Shown: piece after piece, positions 32,262 through 39,032 of the stretch
Layout: the number at the start of each line of letters is the position of its first letter
Numbering within the stretch: the first letter of the stretch is position 1
DNA from: Bacteroidota bacterium
GTDB taxonomy: Bacteria; Bacteroidota; Bacteroidia; Flavobacteriales; Weeksellaceae
Length of the DNA: 64,000 nt
Assembly: GCA_023393915.1 (NCBI GenBank)
Contig: JAEXBS010000021.1
Span: 62,001 to 126,000, forward strand
Reading direction: 5' to 3'
Notes under the pieces: model-generated
Database searches by the model: none
Told to the model about the DNA's origin: nothing
What the model saw: the letters and a program-made list of their open reading frames with translations, nothing else
Made by a program: the position numbers and the translations under genes

Positions 32262-34343
32262 ATGAAAAAACTATCAATTGCAGTACTTGCCTTTTCAGGA
32301 ATGGTACTGTTAAATTCTTGTTCTTCTCAAGCGAAAGTTGCAGAGAATCCAACCGAACAAAAGACGCAGGAGCCTAAAAGCATGGAAGAAAACGGACTTA
32401 ATCTCTCCTATATGGACACTTCGGTGAAGCCTACAGAGGATTTCTTCACCTACGTCAATGGAACCTGGTATAAAAACACACAAATTCCATCCGATAAATC
32501 TTCTTGGGGATCTTTTAATGCTTTAAGAGAAGATACGGACAATGCCTCATTAAAGATTTTAAATGAAATTCTTGCCAATTCCTACAAGAAAGGATCAGAG
32601 GGACAGAAAATCCAGGCGTTATACGGAAGTTTCGTAGACTGGGATAAACGTAATGAATTAGGTCTTACGCCAATTGCCAGCGATTTAAAGAAAATTGATG
32701 CGATCTCCTCGATAAAAGATCTGGAAAAATATTTGATTCAAGCGACCCTAGTGGGAGAAAATCCATTTTACTCGTGGAGAGTAGGACCGGATTTAAAGAA
32801 TTCCGTGATGAATGCTGTTTATTTAGGAGGACCAGCTCTTGGACTTGGAAAAGACTATTACCAGAAGAAAAACGAGGCCAACACAAAAACTTTGGCGGAG
32901 TATACAAAATTTGCTAGCAAGCTTCTTACCGAATTAGGTGATAAAAATCCTACCGCGACAGCGCAGCGTATTGTGGCTCTCGAAACGGAACTTGCCAATA
33001 GACTTCTCACCAATGAAGAGGGTAGAGACGCCAACCTTCGCTACAATCCAAAAACCATTCAGGAGTTGGGAAGCTTGGTTAAAACCGTAAATCTTCCCAA
33101 TTATTTAACCAGCGTAGGCGTAAAGACGGATCGTGTGATCTTAGGGGAGTTGGAATATTATGAGAAGATGGATCAAATGTTCACTGCAAAGAACCTTCCT
33201 CTTTTAAAAGAATATATGAAGTTCCATATGCTTAGAGGTAATTTAGGAAGTTTAAATAAGAAAATGGACGACCTTCAATTTGATTTCTATTCTAAGTACC
33301 TGCAAGGACAACAGGAGCAGAGACCAATGGATAAAAGAGGTCTTCAAATGATCAACGGTATTCTTGGAGAAGCTTTTGGTAAACTATACGTAGAGGAGTA
33401 TTTTCCAGCCGAGGCAAAAACGCAAATGGAAACTTATGTTTCCTACCTAAGAAAGGCTTTCGACAAGAGAATTGCTTCACTAGATTGGATGAGCGCCGAA
33501 ACGAAAGTGAAAGCGAAAGAGAAGTTAGATAAGTTCAAAGTGAAAATTGCTTATCCGGATACTTGGAAGGATTATTCTAAGTTAGAAATGACCTTGCCGA
33601 AAGAAGGAGGGACATTGTACGGTAATCTTCATAACCTTACCGCTTGGAATTACCAAAGAAACTTGAATAAAATTGGAAAGCCAGTAGATAAAACCGAATG
33701 GGGTATGTCGCCTCAAACGGTAAACGCTTACTACAGCGCATCCAACAATGAAATTGTTTTTCCAGCAGCCATCCTTCAACCTCCTTTCTTTAATTTTAAA
33801 GCCGATCCGGCAGTGAATTTTGGTGGAATTGGTGCCGTGATTGGACACGAGATTTCGCATGGATTTGACGACGGAGGATCTCGCTTCGATGGAGACGGTA
33901 ACTTAAAGAATTGGTGGACTGAATCGGATCGTAAGAACTTCGATCAACTGGTGGATGAGCTTGCAGCTCAATACGACAAGTACGAGCCTGTAAAAGGAAG
34001 TTTTGTCAATGGTAAATTCACATCTGGAGAAAATATTGGAGATTTAGGCGGAGTAGCGGTAGCTTACGAAGCACTTCAAATGTACCTGAAAGACCATGGA
34101 AATCCTGGTGAAATTAGTGGATTTACGCAAGACCAACGTTTCTTTATGAGCTGGGCAACGGTTTGGAGAACTAAATCTACAGATCAGTACATGCAGAATC
34201 AGGTGAAAACCGATCCGCACTCCCCAGGATATTACCGAGCTTTTGCTCCGCTATTAAATATTGATGCGTTCCATGAGGCATTTGGCACTCAGCCTGGAGA
34301 TAACCTTTACAAGGCTCCAGAGGATCGTATTAAGATCTGGTAA
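32262..34343 (+). CDS. M13 family zinc metallopeptidase, lipoprotein
   Basis: This 693-residue neprilysin-like peptidase has a lipoprotein signal (MKKLSIAVLAFSGMVLLNSC, Cys20), a large N-terminal M13_N domain (about 55-435) and the catalytic domain. Zinc-binding HEISHGFDD (about 526-534, HExxH) and the third ligand in GENIGDLGGVAVAYEAL (about 590-606) are intact. The substrate-anchoring NAYY and the late C-terminal DPHSPGYYRAFAPL motif are also present. It should cleave oligopeptides in the periplasm or at the cell surface. The S46 dipeptidyl-peptidase 200 bp downstream on the opposite strand may act on the products, giving a peptide-degradation pair. Confidence 0.95.
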   Translation: MKKLSIAVLAFSGMVLLNSCSSQAKVAENPTEQKTQEPKSMEENGLNLSYMDTSVKPTEDFFTYVNGTWYKNTQIPSDKSSWGSFNALREDTDNASLKILNEILANSYKKGSEGQKIQALYGSFVDWDKRNELGLTPIASDLKKIDAISSIKDLEKYLIQATLVGENPFYSWRVGPDLKNSVMNAVYLGGPALGLGKDYYQKKNEANTKTLAEYTKFASKLLTELGDKNPTATAQRIVALETELANRLLTNEEGRDANLRYNPKTIQELGSLVKTVNLPNYLTSVGVKTDRVILGELEYYEKMDQMFTAKNLPLLKEYMKFHMLRGNLGSLNKKMDDLQFDFYSKYLQGQQEQRPMDKRGLQMINGILGEAFGKLYVEEYFPAEAKTQMETYVSYLRKAFDKRIASLDWMSAETKVKAKEKLDKFKVKIAYPDTWKDYSKLEMTLPKEGGTLYGNLHNLTAWNYQRNLNKIGKPVDKTEWGMSPQTVNAYYSASNNEIVFPAAILQPPFFNFKADPAVNFGGIGAVIGHEISHGFDDGGSRFDGDGNLKNWWTESDRKNFDQLVDELAAQYDKYEPVKGSFVNGKFTSGENIGDLGGVAVAYEALQMYLKDHGNPGEISGFTQDQRFFMSWATVWRTKSTDQYMQNQVKTDPHSPGYYRAFAPLLNIDAFHEAFGTQPGDNLYKAPEDRIKIW

Positions 34344-34365
34344 TTCTAATTTAGAATTTAAAACT

Positions 34366-34396
34366 AGGCTGTTCTTTAATTAGGACAGCCTTTTTT
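34366..34396 (+). terminator. terminator of the M13 peptidase gene
   Basis: AGGCTGTTC pairs with GGACAGCCT with one mismatch and runs into TTTTTTAATTTT, 22 bases after the stop. Confidence 0.85.
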
Positions 34397-34449
34397 AATT
34401 TTAGTAGGTCTTTATCAAAAAAAACCAGAGCCTTGGATAGGTGATAGCT

Positions 34450-34485
34450 AAAAAAAAACAGACCCCACTGTTCTAGTAGGGCCTG
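34450..34485 (-). terminator. terminator of the S46 peptidase gene
   Basis: On the minus strand an imperfect stem, CAGGCCCTACT with AGTGGGGTCTG, closes on GAAC and is followed by a tract of nine or more T. It lies 60 bases after the stop. Confidence 0.75.
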
Positions 34486-34544
34486 GATGCATAAGGTTTT
34501 TGGAAAGTAAAAGTCTAAAGGAAAAAGACTTTCTTACTTTTCAA

Positions 34545-36689
34545 TTATTTTACAATCTTCATTTCTTCAAGAAGCCATTTTGCATCGGCATACTTATCAA
34601 TAATAAAGAGGATGTATTTAGAGTCCACCATGATGTTGCGGCTGAAACGAGGATCAAAATTAATGTCGCTCATTGTTCCTTCCCACTGACGGTCAAAGTT
34701 AAGTCCGATTAAGTTCCCGTGGGCATCTAAGGCAGGACTTCCAGAGTTTCCTCCGGTCGTATGGTTGGTTGCAGTAAAGTTTACTGGAACGTCTCCGTTG
34801 GAGTTCGCGTAGATTCCATAATCTTTATTATTGTAAAGATCAATTAATTTTTGCGGTACATCGAATTCGTAGTCTCCAGGAACGTATTTTTCCATTACAC
34901 CAGAAAGGTGCGTTTGGTACCCGTAGTAAAGTGCGTCTTTTGGATTGGATCCCGCAACTTTTCCATAAGTAACTCTAAGGGTAGAGTTGGCGTCCGGGAA
35001 GAATTTACGCTCTTTGTCGGTCTCCATTTGTTGAGCCATGTAGGTACTCATTAGTTCATCGATCTCTTCTTGAATCTTAGCATAAGGCTCCTGAGTAGTA
35101 GAAGCGTAAGAAGATTGAAGACTTGCATAAATCTTCATCATAGGATCGCTAGCAAGAGCTGCTTTTAATTGTGGCATATTGGAGAGCACTGCTTTTGGAT
35201 CCTCAGCTAGGGTCTTTCCATTTACCGCTTTTCTACCACTCACTACAGAAGCCTGAGAAAAGGATTCCATAGTAGCTAAGTTTTTATTTGCGTCCTTAAA
35301 GGCTCCAAATCCTTCAGGAAGGAATTTTGGATCTGTCTTTTCAGCATAAAGCGCAAGAACCCCTGCGGTCACTTTTGCATCCAATTTTGGATCGTAGTTC
35401 TTGTAGATGGATGCTAATCTAGATTCAAAACGATTAAGCGTCGCAGCGTCTAGTTTTCCAGCCGCTTCAGTAGCTAATAAATTCACAAAAAATCCTGCAA
35501 GAGAAAGTGTTTCAGAATTTCTAATCACCTCAGAATAGTAAGCTCGGTTTAAAGCGTAAGGTGCCTGCTCTGTGTACAAGGTTTCGAATCGATCTAAAGT
35601 TGTTTTGATGGCCGGATTTTTCTCTACCAGCATCTTTTCGTAAGCCTGTTTCTTCTGAACGGCTCCGGATTTGGTCAGTCCTTCGACTTCTCCTTGCCAT
35701 TTTTTCCAGTAGTTGGCTACAGAAGCAAATTTAGAAGCGTACTTGATTCTCGTTTCTGCATCGCGACGCATTTGCTCGTCCAGAGTTTTTAAGGCAACAT
35801 CGCGAACAGAGATCATAGCAGGATCGATCTGAGAACGAATTTGCTCTACAGCGATGGAAGGGAGGTATTCGGTAGTTCTTCCTGGGAATCCAAAAACAAA
35901 AGTAAAGTCTCCTTCTTTTTTCTCTTTAAGAGAAATCGGAAGGAAGTGCTTAGGTACGTAAGGTACATTGTCAGGGCTGTATTCTGCAGGTTTATTGTTT
36001 TTGTCTGCGTAAATTCTAAACAGGGCAAAATCTCCCGTGTGGCGAGGGAATACCCAGTTGTCCGTGTCCGATCCAAACTTTCCAATGGAACTTGGTGGAG
36101 CACCAACTAAACGAACGTCCTTGTAGGTATCAATAACGTAAGCGTAGTATTTGTTTCCGTAGTATACCGGACGAATCACTACTTTTTGGTACGGCTGAAC
36201 TTTAAAGGAAGCCTCCACTTTTTTTAAGTTGTCCGCAATTTTTTTATCGGCTTTATCTTTTGAAAGACCTTGGGTTCCTTTAAGAACGTCATTAGTAACT
36301 TCTTTAATATCTGCAATGAAATCTACCATTACCCCAGGATTAGAAAGTTCTCCCTTCTCATTCTCAGCCCAAAAACCATCGGAAAGATAGTCGTTCTCAA
36401 GACTAGAATGATTCTGGATTTGAGAATAACCACAGTGGTGGTTGGTTAATAAAAGACCTTTTGGGGAGATGATCTCAGCGGTACATCCACCGTTGAATTG
36501 AACTACGGCATCTTTAATGGAAGGAGCGTTCGGGTTGAAAATATCCTTTGCAGAAATTTTCATACCCATTTCTTTCATTTCCTTTTCATTCACTTCGGTT
36601 GGAATCCACATACCACCGTATTCTTGGGCAAAAGCCATAGCGGCAGGAAGGATCAGGGCCGAAAGGAGTAAATTTCGTTTTAGCTTCAT
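34545..36689 (-). CDS. S46 family dipeptidyl-peptidase, DPP11-like (acidic P1 specificity)
   Basis: This 714-residue serine peptidase has a signal peptide (cleavage after AMAFA, about 21), catalytic His in LTNHHCGY (about 81-88), Asp in the HTGDFALFRIY segment and Ser649 in GGNSGSP (646-652). S46 enzymes remove N-terminal dipeptides in the periplasm, and are the route by which many Bacteroidota obtain peptides. An Arg667 in FDRQWEG lies 18 residues after Ser649. In characterised DPP11, Arg673 stands 18 residues after Ser655 and selects Asp or Glu at P1, whereas DPP7 has Gly. I therefore call DPP11-like. It faces the M13 peptidase gene tail to tail. Confidence 0.93.
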   Translation of the reverse strand: MKLKRNLLLSALILPAAMAFAQEYGGMWIPTEVNEKEMKEMGMKISAKDIFNPNAPSIKDAVVQFNGGCTAEIISPKGLLLTNHHCGYSQIQNHSSLENDYLSDGFWAENEKGELSNPGVMVDFIADIKEVTNDVLKGTQGLSKDKADKKIADNLKKVEASFKVQPYQKVVIRPVYYGNKYYAYVIDTYKDVRLVGAPPSSIGKFGSDTDNWVFPRHTGDFALFRIYADKNNKPAEYSPDNVPYVPKHFLPISLKEKKEGDFTFVFGFPGRTTEYLPSIAVEQIRSQIDPAMISVRDVALKTLDEQMRRDAETRIKYASKFASVANYWKKWQGEVEGLTKSGAVQKKQAYEKMLVEKNPAIKTTLDRFETLYTEQAPYALNRAYYSEVIRNSETLSLAGFFVNLLATEAAGKLDAATLNRFESRLASIYKNYDPKLDAKVTAGVLALYAEKTDPKFLPEGFGAFKDANKNLATMESFSQASVVSGRKAVNGKTLAEDPKAVLSNMPQLKAALASDPMMKIYASLQSSYASTTQEPYAKIQEEIDELMSTYMAQQMETDKERKFFPDANSTLRVTYGKVAGSNPKDALYYGYQTHLSGVMEKYVPGDYEFDVPQKLIDLYNNKDYGIYANSNGDVPVNFTATNHTTGGNSGSPALDAHGNLIGLNFDRQWEGTMSDINFDPRFSRNIMVDSKYILFIIDKYADAKWLLEEMKIVK

Positions 36690-36788
36690 AATTTTTTTGA
36701 AAATAAGTATATTCTAATAAAGCATAAAACTACAAAAAACTAACGAGATGACAAGCCAGAGCTCCGTTTCTCTCGAGACAAAAACTTT

Positions 36789-38798
36789 CTATTTTTCCTC
36801 TTCTAGAAGTAAAAGAAACTCATTTTCATCAAGTATGGTTACGCTACCTAAATCTTGAGCTTTTTTAAGTTTGCTTCCTGCTTTTTCTCCTACCACCAGG
36901 TAGTTTAGGTTTTTTGAGACGGAGGACACGTTTTTTCCACCGTAATCTTCTACCATTTGTTCCGCTTTTTCTCTGGTGAATAAAGTGAGTTTCCCGGTAA
37001 ACAAAAAGGTTTTTCCTTCTAGACGATTGTCCAGAGGTTCGTTATCGCTCTGGATTTTTTCCAGTTGTACGCCGTGAGCTTCGAGTCTTTCTAGCATTAG
37101 TAGGTTTTCTGACACCTCAAAAAACTCCTTGATGGAATGAGCTATTTTTAGTCCGATGTCAGGAGTCTGAATGAGTTCTTCAATGGAAGCACCTTTTAGT
37201 AAGTGGATGGAAGGATAGTCTTTCACAAGCTTCTTTGCAATGGTTTCTCCAACATGTTTAATCCCAATTCCGTAGAGAACTTTTTCAAAAGGCATTTGCT
37301 TGGACCTTTCCACTCCTTCCAATATATTGGTAGCTGATTTTTCAGCCATGCGCTCTAAGGGCAGGAGCTGCTCTAAAGTAAGGGTGTAGAAATCGGCTGG
37401 GTTTTCTACTAATTTTTCCCGGTACAAAAGTTCAATCGTCTCTGCACCTAAACCTTCAATATCTAAAGCTTTTCTTGATACGTAATGAATCATTTTGCCT
37501 ACGACTTGAGGCGGACAGTGCCTTTCGTTCGGACAAAAATGAATGGCCTGATCCTCTATTTTTTGTAAGGGAGTGCCGCACTCGGGACAATTCTGAATAT
37601 AGCGAACGGGCTCACTGTCCACCGCTCTTTTAGAAAGATCGATTCCTACGATTTTGGGGATGATTTCTCCTCCTTTTTCTACATAGACTTCGTCGTTTTC
37701 ATAAAGGTCGAGTTTTTTAATAATGTCTTCATTATGAAGCGAAGCTCTTTTCACTACCGTTCCTGCCAAAAGTACAGGACTTAAGTTGGCCACTGGCGTT
37801 ACGGCTCCGGTTCTTCCCACTTGATAGGAAACCGACTCCAGGCGAGTGGAAACCTTTTCTGCTTTGAATTTATAAGCCATCGCCCAACGAGGTGATTTTG
37901 CAGTATAACCTAATTCTTCTTGAGCCTCGAGGCTGTTGACTTTAATCACGATGCCATCGATTTCAAAAGGAAGCTCTTGCCTATGAAGATCCCAATAACT
38001 AATATAGTCCAGAACTTCTTGCAAATTCTGGCAATGTTTGGAGTGATTGGAGGTTGAGAATCCCCAATCTTTAGCCTTTTCAAGTAGATTCTTTTGAGAA
38101 TCCCCTAAGAGATCTGAAGAAACCATTTGATAAAGCACGGCCGAGAGACCTCTTTTTCTAACGATTGAAGAGTCTTGTATTTTTAAACTCCCAGAGGCGG
38201 TGTTTCTTGGATTCATAAAAGGGTCCAATCCCTCTTCCAAACGTTCTTTGTTGATTTTATCAAAGTTTTGTTTTAAAAGAAAAATCTCTCCTCTCATGTA
38301 AAACTTTTCAGGATAATTTCCTTTTAAACTAAGAGGAACATCAGAAATGGTTTTCACATTGGCAGTAATTTCGTCTCCTTGAAAACCGTCTCCTCTTGAA
38401 ACGGCACTTCTCAGTTCTCCCTTCTCATAGAGTATGGAAATAGAGGCTCCGTCGTATTTGAGTTCTGCTAGAAAATCGGGAGCATACCCCAGGGTTTTAG
38501 AAATTCGTTTTTCCCAATCCATAAGGTCCTTTTCATCGTAAGAGTTATCAAGAGAGTACATTCTAAACTCATGCGTTTTCGTTGGGAACTTTTTTGTGAT
38601 TTCTCCTCCTACGCGGTTGGTTGGGGAGGAAGGATGGAAAAGATCGGGATGCTTAGCTTCTAGCCCTTTTAGCTCCTCGAGCAATTGGTCAAACTCATAA
38701 TCTGAGATTTTAGGTTCGTCTTTTACGTAGTAATTAAAGTTATGCTCTTCAATCACTTTTCTAAGCTCTTCGATTCTTTCCTTATCGGATACTGCCAT
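36789..38798 (-). CDS. ligA: NAD-dependent DNA ligase
   Basis: LigA seals nicks in replication and repair using NAD+. The 669-residue protein has domain Ia, then the active-site lysine in AELKYDGASI (111-120, Lys114), the RGDG motif, an OB fold, a four-Cys zinc finger (CPECGTPL, CPNERHCP), tandem helix-hairpin-helix motifs and a BRCT domain (about 585-660). All elements of a complete bacterial LigA are present. A -7 element TATTTTTG (38813-38820, minus strand) is 14 bases upstream of the ATG. It has no co-transcribed partner. Confidence 0.98.
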   Translation of the reverse strand: MAVSDKERIEELRKVIEEHNFNYYVKDEPKISDYEFDQLLEELKGLEAKHPDLFHPSSPTNRVGGEITKKFPTKTHEFRMYSLDNSYDEKDLMDWEKRISKTLGYAPDFLAELKYDGASISILYEKGELRSAVSRGDGFQGDEITANVKTISDVPLSLKGNYPEKFYMRGEIFLLKQNFDKINKERLEEGLDPFMNPRNTASGSLKIQDSSIVRKRGLSAVLYQMVSSDLLGDSQKNLLEKAKDWGFSTSNHSKHCQNLQEVLDYISYWDLHRQELPFEIDGIVIKVNSLEAQEELGYTAKSPRWAMAYKFKAEKVSTRLESVSYQVGRTGAVTPVANLSPVLLAGTVVKRASLHNEDIIKKLDLYENDEVYVEKGGEIIPKIVGIDLSKRAVDSEPVRYIQNCPECGTPLQKIEDQAIHFCPNERHCPPQVVGKMIHYVSRKALDIEGLGAETIELLYREKLVENPADFYTLTLEQLLPLERMAEKSATNILEGVERSKQMPFEKVLYGIGIKHVGETIAKKLVKDYPSIHLLKGASIEELIQTPDIGLKIAHSIKEFFEVSENLLMLERLEAHGVQLEKIQSDNEPLDNRLEGKTFLFTGKLTLFTREKAEQMVEDYGGKNVSSVSKNLNYLVVGEKAGSKLKKAQDLGSVTILDENEFLLLLEEEK

Positions 38799-38812
38799 GG
38801 GGGAATTTTTAA

Positions 38813-38820
38813 CAAAAATA
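38813..38820 (-). promoter_or_regulatory. -7 element of ligA (TATTTTTG)
   Basis: TATTTTTG on the minus strand matches TAnnTTTG and lies 14 bases before the ATG at 38798. Confidence 0.5.
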
Positions 38821-38931
38821 GGGAATGGATTATAAAGATTCTGACCGAGTAAAAGAAATTTCTGAGATTAATTCTTGTTCACATTCTTATGCATTGCATA
38901 TTCAATTAGTTAGTTAAAAACAGTGAAGGTT

Positions 38932-38960
38932 TTCTTAAACTTAGTTAACAAACAGTTTAA
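38932..38960 (+). promoter_or_regulatory. PHO-box-like direct repeat upstream of the SusCD-phosphoesterase operon
   Basis: Three seven-base units lie 11 bases apart: TTCTTAA (38932-38938), AGTTAAC (38943-38949) and AGTTTAA (38954-38960), with spacers ACTT and AAAC. The TTCTTAA unit is identical to the one upstream of the receptor-phytase operon. The box ends 43 bases before the -7 element. Phosphate control is an inference from architecture and gene content. Confidence 0.4.
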
Positions 38961-39003
38961 TTATTCATAATGAGGAATTAATCGAAAGCCCCGGTATCAA
39001 CTG

Positions 39004-39011
39004 TAATTTTG
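39004..39011 (+). promoter_or_regulatory. -7 element of the susC operon (TAATTTTG)
   Basis: TAATTTTG matches TAnnTTTG, with no -33 element in the expected place, as in activator-dependent promoters. It contains the apparent TTG start at 39009, which must therefore be excluded. Confidence 0.55.
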
Positions 39012-39032
39012 CCCACTAATAAACAGAATAAA

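Noticed and set aside
34545..36689. Several long open frames on the strand opposite to real genes, for example inside the S46 peptidase and dnaE regions
   Set aside because: They overlap well-supported genes, have no family motifs and have no start signals, so they are shadows of the coding strand.
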